In this document: one piece after another, positions 23,858-34,330 of the stretch | Layout: the number at the start of each line of letters is the position of its first letter | Numbering within the stretch: the stretch's first letter is position 1 | DNA from: Voacanga thouarsii | Taxonomy: Eukaryota; Streptophyta; Magnoliopsida; Gentianales; Apocynaceae | Assembly: GCA_026120185.1 (NCBI GenBank) | Contig: JANUWF010002356.1 | Coordinates: 682,001 to 746,000, forward strand | DNA length: 64,000 nt | Direction: 5' to 3' | Position numbers and translations under genes: made by a program | Notes under the pieces: generated by a model | Databases searched by the model: none | The model's input: only the letters and a program-made list of their open reading frames with translations | What the model was told of the DNA's origin: nothing

Positions 23858-26800
23858 TTACTCCTCCTGATGAGATGATTCCTTTAAATCTTTAAACCGA
23901 CGCATATCGATTTTATATCTCAACTTCTCAAATGTTGCAGTCGGTAAAGTTTTCGTGAAAATATCTGCAAGGTTGTCACATGACCGAATTTGTGGCACAT
24001 CAATTTCACCTTTCTTCTGGAGTTCATAAGTAAAGAAGAATTTTGGTGAAATATGTTTTGTCCGATCTTCTTTAATATATCCTCCTCGTAATTGAGTTAT
24101 GAAAACTGCATTATCTTCATAAAGAGGAGTTGGACTATCTTTGATCGATGATAATCCACAACTTTCTCGGATATAATGAATCATGGATCTTAACCATACA
24201 CATTCTCGACTTGCTTCATGAATGACTATAATTTCAACATGATTTGAAGAAGTAGTTGCTATAGATTGTTTCGTAGAACGCCATGATATAGCAGTATTTT
24301 CACATGTAAATAGATAGCTCGTTTGAGAACGTGCTTTATGTGGATCAGATAAATAATCAGCATCTGCATAACCAATCAATGTTGGGCTGGTTTTATTTGA
24401 ATAAAATAATCTGAGATCAATTGTACCTTGGAGATATCGAAGGACTTGCTTAATTCCATTCCAATGTTCTCGTGTTGGTGAAGAACTAAATCTTGCTAAT
24501 AGATTGACAACAAAAGCAATATCAGGTCGTGTATTATTAACAAGATACATCAATGCACTAATTGCACTGAGATATGGTACTTCAGGACCAAGGAGTTCTT
24601 CATCATTTTCTTGAGGTCGGAAATGATCTTTATCCACATTTAATGATCGGACGATCATTGAAATACTCAATGGATGTGCTTTGTCCATGTAAAATCTTTT
24701 TAGCACTTTTGCTGTATATGTTGATTGATGAATAAATGTTCCACTTTCCAGATGTTCAATTTGTAAACCAAGGCAAAATTTGGTTTTACCAAAATCCTTG
24801 ATTTCGAATTCTCTTTTTAAATAATCAATTGTTTCTTGAAACTCTTCAAGAGTTCCAATAAGATTAATATCATCAACATATATAGCTAATATCACAAATT
24901 TAGAACCAAATTTCTTAATAAAAACACATGGATATACCCGGTCATTTTTAAATCCCGCTTTCAATAAATATTCACTAAAACGTGTGAACCACATGGGCCC
25001 AGATTGCTTCAGGCCATATAATGATTTCTGCAACTTGATGGAGTAATTTTCACGAGGATAATGTTTATATGCTTCAGGCATATGAAATCTTTCGGGGATT
25101 TTCATGTAAACATCATTTTCTAAATTTCCATACAAGTAAGCAGTGACAACATCTAATAGGCGCATATCTATCTTTTCATGTACTGCCAAACTGATAAGAT
25201 ATCGGAGTGTAATAGCATCAACAACAGGAGAATAAGTTTCATCATAATCAATACCTGGTTTTTGTGAAAAACCTTGTGCTACTAATCGCGCTTTATATCG
25301 AACGATTTCACTCTTTTCATTGCGCTTTCGCACAAATATCCATTTGTAACCAACAGGTTTTACACCTTTTGGTGTTCGGACTGCAGGTCCGAAGACTTCA
25401 CGTTTTGTTAGTGCATTTAACTCCGATTGAATCGCATCTTTCCATTGCAGCCAATCTTTTCTATGCCGACATTCATCAACTGATATTGGTTCAGGATCAT
25501 CATTATCCTGTGTAACATCAAGAGATATATTGTATGCAAATATATTATCAATAACAGTTTCTATCCGATTCCAACTTCTATCGGAAGTGGTATAATTGAT
25601 AGAAATTTCAGTGTTACTTTCATCAACTTCTGGTTCTTTGTCATCAGTTCACTCTTGGTCTTTATCATTATTTTCTTCAATATGATCTTCTGGATCATTT
25701 AATCCTCTTTTCTTTCGAGAATTTTTATCTTTAGAACCAAGAGGTCGGCTACGCTTCTGGCGTATTTTTGACTCAGCAGCTATATGTATAATATTTTGTT
25801 CTGCTGGAACTTCAATTCGAATAGGAGCATTTATAGTTGGAATATGAGATTTTGTAACTCTTATGGAGTCAACAAAGGCGTCTGGCATTTGATTTGCAAT
25901 GCTTTGCAAATGAATTATCTTTTGAACTTCAAGTTCACATGCGCTTGTGCGCGGATCAAGATAATTTAATGATGTTGTCCAAGCAAGATCCTTTTTATGC
26001 TGTTTTGGTTCTCCCCCTAATTTAGGGAATAATGATTCATCAAAATGACAATCAGCAAATCTTGCTGTGAATACATCTCCTGTCAGGAGTTCAATATACC
26101 TGATAATAGAGGGAGAATCATATCCAACGTATATCCCCTTTCTTCTTTGAGGACCCATCTTTGTACATTGGTTTGGTGCAATTGGAATATATACAGCACA
26201 CCTAAAAATTCTCAAATGAGCAATATTTGGTTTTGACCCAAAAGCCAATTGCAAAGGAGAAAATTTATGATAACTAGCTGGTCTTATACGTACAAGTGTT
26301 GCAGCATGTAGAATAGCATGTCCCCAGGCAGATGTTGGGAGATTTGTTTTCATTAATAATGGTCTAACAATTAATTGCAATCGTTTAATCAAAGATTCTG
26401 CAAGATCATTTTGTGTGTGAACATGAGCTATAGGATATTCAACATTAATCCCAATTGACATGCAATATGCATCAAAAGCATGTGATGAAAATTCACTAAT
26501 ATTATACAAACGGATATTTTTAATGTAATGGTCAGGAAATTGTGCTCGTAATTTAATTATTTAAGCAAGTAATCTCGTAAACGCCAAGTTGCGAGTAGAT
26601 AATAAACATACATGTGACCATCGGGATGATGTATCAATTAAGACCATAAAATATTTGAACGGTCCATATGGTGGATCAATAGGTCCACAAATATCTTCGT
26701 GAATCCGTTCGAAAAATGTAGGACTTTTAGCTCCTATTTTTACTGGTGATGGTTTAATAATTAATTTTCCTAGGGAACATGCAGTACATGCGAATTTTTC

Positions 26801-27373
26801 TGATGTTAATATCCTTTTATTTTTTAAAGGATGACCATGTGTATTCTCAATAATTCTTCTCATCATGGTAGATCCTGGATGACCCAACTGGTCATGCCAA
26901 ATGCTAAAAGTAATAGGATCAGTAAATTTCTGGTTTATTAGATGATGAATTTCAATTGTACGTATTTTTACAAAATAAAGGCCAGTAGAAAAAGACGGCA
27001 GTTTTTCTAATACAGATTTCTTACCCAAATGCATTTGAGTAATAAAAAGATGCTCAATCTCATTTTTCTCATTTGTTTCAACATGATACCCATTTCTGCG
27101 GATATCTTTAAAACCCAATAAATTTCTTCTGGATTTTGAAGAAAATAGTGTCTTATCAATAATAATTGTTGTTCCTTTAGGCAACAATATACTAGCTCTT
27201 CCAGCGTCCTCAATCACATTTGCACTACCATTTATCGTATAAATATTTATTTCTCCCATTTTGAGATCAGGAAAATATTTCTCATTTTTTAGTATGGTGT
27301 GTGTAGTTCCACTATTAATAATGCATACATCATCATTAACAACAGTCATCTGAACACAAATATATATATGCAA
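23858..27373 (-). pseudogene. Broken copia pol (protease, integrase, reverse transcriptase, RNase H)
   Basis: Order on the minus strand: an aspartic protease-like segment near 27320, a GAG-pre-integrase HxLGH region near 26900, an integrase core, reverse transcriptase with an intact AIYVDD box near 24880, and copia RNase H ending near 23860. Two in-frame stops interrupt it, TAA at 26561-26563 inside the integrase and TGA at 25649-25651 between integrase and reverse transcriptase. The frame is otherwise continuous, including upstream of 25333 to the TGA. The protease motif reads NSG where the family has an aspartate first, and the second integrase acidic position (near 26505) is tyrosine. The polyprotein cannot be made or work as it stands. 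Confidence 0.93.
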
Positions 27374-27431
27374 ACGTAAATATTATTAGAATATAATGAA
27401 AATAAAAATACAAAAATATCAAGGTGAGGCT

Positions 27432-28510
27432 TTAGTTCTTCTGGACACTGCCATCACCAATTAAATGATCTATCCTACTGTCTGGGTGTTCAAAAAAATC
27501 CGATACATCCATATGAGTAATATTGATATTAAGATCTTCAGGATCAATATCATCTCATCCTCAGCATCATTTATTGGATGTTGAGAAAAATTTGCTTCCA
27601 CATTTTTATTTTTCAACGAAACTTGATATAATTCAACTAAATGCTTAGCCGTACGATAGTTTCGTGACCAATGACCTTTCATGCCACATTTATAACATAT
27701 ATTCTTATGCTTTTCTTCAATTTCTTTTTCTTTTCCCTTATAATCTTTTCTGTTCCACTTCAGGTGGCCAGTATTTCTCACAGTTTGATTATGATTGTGA
27801 TAAGGGAAATATCGAGCGTGTCTACGACCATAACCACGACCACGGCCACGGCCACGGCCACAACCACGACTATAACGATGACTTCTGTTGGAGCCAATAG
27901 CATTCACTTCTGGGAGTGCTATTGAGCCAGTTGGTCTGGCTTCATGATTTCTCAATAATAACTCATTATTCTTCTCTACAATGAGAAGGGTAATAATTAA
28001 ATCTGTAAATTTTGTATACCCTTTTTCTCGATATTGTTGCTGCAGGACAATATTCGAGACATGAAAGGTGGAGAATGTCTTCTCCAATATATCTTCATCA
28101 GTCACTTTTTCTCTACATAATTTTAACTGAGATATAATTTTATACATTGCGGAGTTATATTCATTCATGGTTTTAAAATCTTGCAACCTCAGGTGCAACT
28201 ATTCATACCGTGCAGTGGGTAGTACGACTATCTTCAGGTGATCAAATCTTTCTTTTAAATTTACCCACAGGACATATGGATCTTTTTCGGTAAGATATTC
28301 CATTTTCAAATTTTCATCGAGATAACAACGAATAAAAATCAAAGCTTTAGCCTTATGTTGTGCAGATGCACTATTATTTGCTTGAATAGTTTCACTAAGG
28401 CCTTCAGCATTTAGATGCATTTCTGCATCGAGAACCCATGACATATAATTTTTTTCAGAAATATCAAGGGTTACAAATTCGAGTTTAGCGAGGTTAGCCA
28501 TAGAGATCAA
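27432..28510 (-). pseudogene. Broken copia gag with altered zinc knuckle
   Basis: Gag runs on the minus strand from about 28510 (or the in-frame ATG at 28501) to a stop at 27432-27434. It has a UBN2-type capsid region (MHLNAEGL, then LKERFDHLK), an arginine/glycine-rich block near 27840, and one zinc knuckle, CYKCGMKGHWSRNY, in which the final position normally held by cysteine is tyrosine. A TAG at 28199-28201 interrupts the frame, and a frameshift near 27548-27560 moves the last about 40 codons into another frame. Pol starts about 60 bases further on as a separate frame. Confidence 0.9.
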
Positions 28511-28536
28511 TAAATGCGTACTTGTCTTCTGATTTT

Positions 28537-28595
28537 GGTAACGGTAGAAACTCGTGCTTAGTCTTTTGGCTTTTGTAACGGTAGAGACTCGTGCT
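28537..28595 (-). repeat. Short tandem duplication in the copia leader
   Basis: A 22-base sequence at 28537-28558 (GGTAACGGTAGAAACTCGTG plus CT) recurs at 28574-28595 with two differences, at a period of 37 bases. The inner half of each copy overlaps the reverse-strand CACGAG motif of the primer-binding region, so that motif is partly duplicated. Confidence 0.85.
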
Positions 28596-28602
28596 GATAA
28601 CG
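28584..28602 (-). other. Primer-binding region of the copia element
   Basis: Directly inside the 5' LTR the minus strand reads CGTTATCAGCACGAGTCTC. It contains TATCAG but not the full TGGTATCAGAGC complement of the initiator tRNA-Met 3' end used by many plant copia elements. The primer tRNA is therefore uncertain. Confidence 0.6.
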
Positions 28603-28953
28603 TGTTATAAAATTTGGGTAGTGTTAGAATAAAATCTACACACTACACACTAATAAAACTCTAATTATTCTTTGCACAAGAATTTCTCTCTTTCTTTTCT
28701 CTCACAATTTTCTCTAATATTTCTTTTACAAAATAATGGTGTATTACAAGCTTAGAGAATAGCTCTATTTATAGAGCTCTAATTAGTGGAATACATTATG
28801 ACATACATCATCTTCCACTAATCTTAATTAGTGGTGTCTCCACTAAATGGTGGACATCCATAAAAATCTTCTCTAATAATTCACATAAATCCATAATTAG
28901 TGGAGCCTCCATTAATTAATGAAGCTTCTAATAATTTTAAGATATTCATAACA
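28603..28953 (-). repeat. 5' LTR of the copia element
   Basis: 351 bases, same ends as the 3' LTR, TATA box CTATAAATAG at 28765-28774 on the minus strand. About 15 substitutions separate it from the 3' LTR, with no indels by hand alignment. Confidence 0.95.
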
Positions 28954-28958
28954 GTAAG
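28954..28958. repeat. Right target-site duplication of the copia element (GTAAG)
   Basis: Exact copy of the GTAAG at 23376-23380. Confidence 0.9.
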
Positions 28959-30604
28959 CCATTACTTCTGATATTGTCTATCTTAAGATATACGGTCAAT
29001 TACTTGCATTATTAATTATCATAAGCAGTAGATATTCAGTTAAGGCAACCTAAATTACGACCTGATGTAGTTCAATAATTTGTTTTTCTTTGACTTTTTC
29101 ATACTTGTTAAAGGACAAAACAGAACTCCCCAACCAAATCAGCTAATATTTCGACAAACAAAACGTGAATGAATGAACAAAACGTTTTCTCCAAAATGAC
29201 AATATCAAGAATGATATTATAAAAGATTCTACAGATTCTTAACCAAAATAGCAATTTAAGAAACCAAAAAAAAAAAAAAAAACACCCAAATTCCAATTAA
29301 GCATGCTCTGGTCCTCCTCTTCTTGCTTGGTTTTTTATAGTTTATAATTGATAGAATATGGAATTCTACGCATGCTTTCTGCAAGTAAATCAAAGGCCAA
29401 ACGCATTCGTCGTGTCAGTTGACTTTACACTACTCCATGTTGTTGGTTCACTTCAGACCTCTCCAAATTTTCAACAATGTGAGGAAAGACTTTGACAGTT
29501 AGATTAATCTATTCTCTACTCAGCCTTGATATAGATTTATATATATATATATATAAGTAGGTAGGTAGGGGCTAGTCTAATGGATATTACCGACGAACCA
29601 ATGATGGTTTGGTTCATTCCCTCTAATCATAGACTTCATCAAGCAAGCAAGGCAATATTAAGCATGTTGGTCGCTATTTGCCGTCTCAAGGACGTTCTCT
29701 TTTGGCTGCATCCAACCATGGCGTCGGGCATTTGGTGATTTCAGTTTGTCAAAAATGATTGTGTATAAATGAGATTTTATAAGAAGTATTTTTATTTATT
29801 AATTAGTTAATATGAGATATTTTAATATATATTTTTTTAATGTTTAGAATTAAACATTTGGAACGTGAAATTTAAAGGACTGATTACTTAAGACTAAATA
29901 TTTACCGATGTAGATATCTTAATGAGATAATTCAAAACACTTTACTAATGTTTGGGGTTAAATATTATAGACTAGAGATGTGTAGGTAAAATTACTCGAT
30001 CGATCGACGTATCTCAGTCATTCTTAAAGATACTATAGATTTGTATGTGGTAAATGTTAACTACGATAGTTGTTGAAAAATATGTGGACCTAACGCCATC
30101 AATAGAAACGCTTTGCAGAAAAGAGGATTGATCAAGATTTATAAGAACTACTTTGGCACGCTAACTAGCTGATATGATGTGATTCAATATACCTGCTTAC
30201 GCTTAGGACTAGACATTTCAAGTGTAAAGTTTTCAAGATTAAACATTTGAAAGTGATTTAACGTTAGATTATATAGCTCTAATATCATATATTAGTTTGT
30301 CTCACAAAATGCCATGATACCATGACTAGCTAGGTTTTGTCTGGCAACATTGACGAGATTAGAGTGTAAATACAAGTATAAAATCACCATTGAAAAATTT
30401 AGGTTTTCTTCCAAGCTTTGTAGATTGCCACACTGATAAAGTGATTAAATATATATAGATGAAAAGGAGGAGTACTACACGGAGAGACCAGAATTTCTTA
30501 TGGTAATACTTCATTTTACCATTTAGTCAACAAAGTCATTTACTAAAGAACGTGAAATTTTCACAGGTTATTTATGAATGTGCATTTTTCTTTTCTCGTG
30601 TCCT

Positions 30605-30744
30605 TCAACTTTTCCATGCACGTCTGAACGGAGCCACGGGCTTTTCAGCAGCCGCAGCCCCATTTGTTTGAATAGGAAAACTTGGATTCCTTGTCGTTGA
30701 AGTAAATCCAATCTTCTTTCCCAGAATCTTGTAGTCTTTATACT
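30605..30744 (-). pseudogene. Possible terminal exon of an unrecognised gene or gene remnant
   Basis: A plausible acceptor (ATATTTGCAG) is followed on the minus strand by 45 coding-like codons and a stop. The product is basic and polar, beginning YKDYKILGKKIGF, with an alanine run (GAAAAEKP) and ending FRRAWKS. It is richer in GC than its surroundings. A possible partner frame starts at the ATG at 31796 (MEPQNQALKKHDIVHGRHD). I do not recognise the family and cannot define the exons between. Confidence 0.25.
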
Positions 30745-32221
30745 CTGCAAATATGAATTCAATTCACGTCAATTATATATATTAAAAAGTTATTATATTA
30801 TAAATAATATAAATTATATGATATAATTTTTTAAAATTATTAATATATATATATATATATACACACTAATCCGTGTACGAAATGCAAGAAAGAAGGGTAA
30901 AGTCAGAAGAAATTTGCAAAGTATTTTACTAAACACGTGCTGTACGTTGTTTTGAAAGCCTGTCTTCCACCATAAGAAAGTGAGAAGATGATCAAAGTCT
31001 CCATGACAAGTGCATTAATTTCTTCATATTGAATGGTCGAAGAAGAAAAGTACCTCTGGGTCATATACATTCCCTACAAAGGGACCGGCACGATTTTATA
31101 TATAATTATAAATACATATATTAAAATAACGTTATTTTATTAAAATTTTAATTATTATTATGTTTAACTTATTCTTAATGACCAACTATAAGATTAGAGG
31201 ACATTTCTGTATTCAAAATTTTAAAATTTATCTTTTATTATTTAAAAATTATAATATTATTATCTAATATATCTTTTTATAACTTCCAACTTCAAGTGTT
31301 TAAACGGTCTAATCTTCTCTAAATTCAATTTTTATCGTCAAAATGGATATGCAAATTTAGTCGTACACTTATATAACTGTAAATCTTATCATCATTCAGA
31401 TTTGAATATCACAAAGTTTTAGGCGAATATTTGATTATAGTCAAACTATTACAATAATCTTATTAATTAAATGAATTAAAAGTTTAAATATGGAAAATTC
31501 TACAATGAAAAGTCGTATGGAGGAATGGAATTTAAGAACAAGACATGAAACTCGTTGCACGGTTGGGTAGGCTTGACGGCCCTTCTCTGGCCTCGGTTTA
31601 ACGGAGACAACAGACAACGTAGTAACGGTACGTACGTAGTCCCAGTAGCCGATCATGTACGCAGACAGCTAATTACATTTCCATGAAGATTGAAAAAGTG
31701 AGAGCAGGCGGCTCCGTCTAATTGTGTCTTCACCGTGCGATCATGGCGACCGTGAACAATGTCATGCTTCTTCAATGCTTGATTTTGTGGTTCCATCTCC
31801 AACATTAATTGTAAAGTGATAAAAAAGTTATTATTCAAACTTAAATCTTAAATTCGATGCGATATTCTATTTTATTTTTTTTTATTCTTTTTTCGTCCCG
31901 TTTCTTGTTTTTCTTCCTCCTCCTCTAAAAAATTGTATAGCATATTGGAACAAATTAGTTTGCGTTATAGTTTGTGATTTATAATATTTTTATTTTTAAT
32001 AATTTTTTACCGTTTTTGTTTATAATAAAATGGAAAAAATTTACTTTATTATCTCAAATATAGTCAAAATATCACATTACCATTTAAATTTTATTTTGAA
32101 ATTTGAAATTTAAATATTTAATTATTAAATTTTGAAAATTAAAGTTTGAAGCTTGAATCTAAAATTTAAAATCTAAATTCATTATAATTTATTTTTATAT
32201 TATATTTTATTATAATTTAAA

Positions 32222-32326
32222 TTAAATATAAAATAATATTAATAATTAAATAAATATTTAATATATTCAGATTTTAAACTTAAATAATTTTTAGTTCACT
32301 TAAAATTTCACAATATTTTATTACAA
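32222..32326. repeat. Left copy of a 106-bp direct repeat abutting the Helitron-like element
   Basis: The AT-rich sequence starting TTAAATATAAAATAATATTA is about 82% identical by hand alignment to 32772-32877. It ends one base before the CTAG end of the Helitron-like element. Confidence 0.75.
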
Positions 32327-32454
32327 CTAGGTTGATGTCCCGTGCGTTGCATGGGTTGTTATGTTATTAAGATTTAATGTATTAATATTAAATATACATT
32401 ATTAATTAACTTAATTAATGATTTAATTAGTTAAGATTTTAAAATAAATTTAAA

Positions 32455-32600
32455 TAGTATTCAAAGAATCACACATTTCAATGTATTAATATTATATATA
32501 TATATATATATATAATATTCAAAGAATTACACATTTCAATATATTAATTTAGATAGTATTCAAAGAATCATATATTTTAATATATTAATATTAAATACAT
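32455..32600 (+). repeat. Three degenerate internal repeats inside the Helitron-like element
   Basis: The motif ATTCAAAGAATCACACATTT and following TCAATGTATTAATATT occurs three times in degenerate form between about 32455 and 32600, the copies separated by AT tracts. Confidence 0.7.
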
Positions 32601-32722
32601 ATATATTTTATTAATTAAGAATTTATATATAATTTTTCTTTTTCTTTTAAAAAAATTATTTAGCCACGTGTCACCTTATAATGATTCCACGTGTCGTAAT
32701 AGTATGCTTCATCTTCGGCTTT

Positions 32723-32726
<4 letters not shown>

Positions 32727-32767
<41 letters not shown>
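32727..32767. repeat. (TA)n microsatellite at the Helitron 5' end
   Basis: About twenty TA units preceded by GTGTG. Confidence 0.9.
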
Positions 32768-32771
<4 letters not shown>

Positions 32772-32877
32772 TTAAATATAAAAGAATATTAATAATTAGA
32801 TGAATATTTAATATTTTAAAATTTTAGACTTAAGTAACTTTTAATTCATTTAAAATTTATAACAAAATTTTAGTACG
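32772..32877. repeat. Right copy of the 106-bp direct repeat
   Basis: It starts TTAAATATAAAAGAATATTA directly after the proposed Helitron 5' end and aligns along its length with 32222-32326, with about 18% differences and one small indel near the end. Confidence 0.75.
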
Positions 32878-33780
32878 TCTTAATCAATTAAGTGATAATA
32901 AAAACGGTTATCAAATGTACTTAATTAATTAAGTACTTACTATTATCTGTTATTAAATATATTTAATAAAATAAATGCTTGATTCATTCAATTTTAAGTA
33001 TTGAATTGAGTTATCAAATATGTCCTATAAGATATTTTATATGACATAATCTTGTTAAATTTATAAAAATTGTGCATTTATTTTAAATAATTGTCACCTT
33101 TGCCTTAGATAACAGGTTTCATTCTTTTGCACTTTTTGTTCAATTTCCTTTTAGCCAATCAATTTGAGGAAAAATGATAATTTTGAAAACCTAAAATATT
33201 TATTAACAAATTAAAAATTTTAAAATATATGTATATATAAATATTCAATCCATTCATGAAGAAGCCAAGAGTTCACAAGATAAAACAATAAATAGTATAA
33301 CACAGGGCTTACACGACTATAAGGTTGCTGGTGAGGAGAGCACCTAACCGTGGACTTCAACCACAATGGTCCTCTCAATGCCCACTTAAATTTACTTTAA
33401 AATAAAAAAAAATCAAAGGAATCTTGAAAAAAAAATTTAAAAAATGCAGAAATAATTGATTACCATTACTCCTCTTTATTTTTCTTTTTATTTCTTCGAG
33501 TAGGAAAAAAAACATTTTCAAAAGAATAATTATCGATATTTTTTAGTTCTCAATTTATACGATTTAATTAGAATTTTTATTTTTTGATACTCATCAAAAC
33601 ACTAGAACAAAAATATGTGTTAAAAATAAAAAAAAATGCGTAAAATAAATTATAATTTAGTTAGTTAAAATATATTCTTTATAAAGTAGAGATATTGAAC
33701 TTTAAATTTCTCTTTCTATATATAAAAGAAAAAAAAAAAGGGAAACTGATAGGCGCATGATGGGGAAACGTGGCAACCTA
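32878..33780. other. AT-rich intergenic DNA upstream of the WRKY promoter
   Basis: No coding signal or repeat boundary is evident. A GC-richer patch near 33300-33380 contains no recognisable gene. Confidence 0.5.
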
Positions 33781-33788
33781 TATCAGAC

Positions 33789-33927
33789 GGTCAAAGGATT
33801 TGAAAGGGCCAATGAAGTGGAGAGCTGAGGGCCGTCAATTTCGTTGACTCTTCCGTATTTCCTTCTCACGTGGAACGCGCCGGACCAATCGGGGCGGTGG
33901 ATTTGTGAGAAACTAAGAACGAGTCAA
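33789..33927. promoter_or_regulatory. W-box cluster upstream of the WRKY gene
   Basis: Four W-box cores lie within 140 bases: GGTCAA (33789-33794), CGTCAA (33833-33838), TTGACT (33844-33849) and AGTCAA (33922-33927). Three fit the full TTGAC[C/T] consensus on one strand or the other. They are 400-540 bases upstream of the WRKY start codon. Group IIb WRKY promoters are often controlled by WRKY factors, so auto- or cross-regulation is plausible. Confidence 0.55.
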
Positions 33928-33966
33928 ACTCACTTCTGACACAGCGGTAGTAGAAGAAGGAGGACT

Positions 33967-33982
33967 CTCTCTCTCTCTCTCT
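33967..33982 (+). repeat. (CT)n tract in the WRKY 5' leader or core promoter
   Basis: Eight CT units. CT-rich patches close to plant transcription starts are common. Confidence 0.8.
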
Positions 33983-34016
33983 GTGCCTATTGGGGTGGCT
34001 GTCTCCAGTTTCTACA

Positions 34017-34112
34017 ATGCCATCTGTGATCTTGACGCACCATCTTACCTCACTTCACTCCTTCTCCATATCCCATTTTCTTCCATTTCCTCAGGATCAC
34101 ATCTCTCTGTAG
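34017..34112 (+). CDS. Upstream ORF in the WRKY 5' leader
   Basis: An ATG at 34017 opens a 31-codon frame (MPSVILTHHLTSLHSF…) ending in TAG before the main ATG at 34331. A second very short frame (MPGQ) follows near 34179. If the transcript starts upstream of 34017 these could lower WRKY translation. The peptide has no recognised family, and the transcript start is unknown. Confidence 0.3.
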   Translation: MPSVILTHHLTSLHSFSISHFLPFPQDHISL

Positions 34113-34330
34113 TCTCTATCACATTTGGTCATAAGTCTTTTTAGTCTCTATTGTCTATTCTTGAACCCCTTACCAAATGCCTGGTCAATAGCTATAGCAC
34201 TTGCTGTGAGATTTCAACACTTCAATTTTAGACCATATCATCAGCATCGATCATCATCTCCATCATATTCTTCTTCTACATTCTTGATTTCTACACAACT
34301 TGTCTGGATCTTCTTTTTCTGTGTGAGTTG

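Larger units (their letters stand above)
23381..28953 (-). mobile_element. Decayed full-length Ty1-copia LTR retrotransposon
   Basis: The 5573-base element lies on the minus strand, with two 351-base LTRs (5' LTR 28603-28953, 3' LTR 23381-23731) that begin TGTTAT and end ATAACA, and a GTAAG target duplication. Between them are a leader, gag, then pol in the order protease, integrase, reverse transcriptase, RNase H. Integrase before reverse transcriptase defines the copia superfamily. A purine tract (AAGGGGGAG on the minus strand, 23732-23740) abuts the 3' LTR. I count about 15 differences between the LTRs (about 4%), so insertion is fairly recent but not new. Premature stops, a frameshift and lost catalytic residues make it non-autonomous now. 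Confidence 0.95.
28959..32326. other. AT-rich intergenic DNA with possible minus-strand exon remnants
   Basis: Mostly noncoding. Two GC-richer islands stand out, at 30600-30750 and 31540-31800, both with coding-like frames on the minus strand (described separately). (TA)n tracts occur near 29538-29553 and 30843-30860. No complete gene is recognised. Confidence 0.45.
32327..32771 (-). mobile_element. Short nonautonomous Helitron-like element
   Basis: On the minus strand the 3' end reads CCCATGCAACGCACGGG, then 8 bases, then CTAG followed by T. This is the hairpin-plus-CTRR end expected of a Helitron (stem at 32339-32345/32349-32355, one mismatch). The proposed 5' end is TC at 32771-32770, preceded by A, followed by a (TA)n tract, then AAAAGCCGAAGATGA and an ACACGTGGAATCATT segment. 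About 445 bases, no coding capacity. The 3' end is well supported; the 5' end lies in TA repeats and is less certain. Confidence 0.65.

Noticed and set aside
32222..32877. TRIM (miniature LTR) element instead of a Helitron
   Set aside because: The direct repeats do not start TG or end CA, and no primer-binding site or polypurine tract is next to them, while the hairpin plus CTAG end fits a Helitron.
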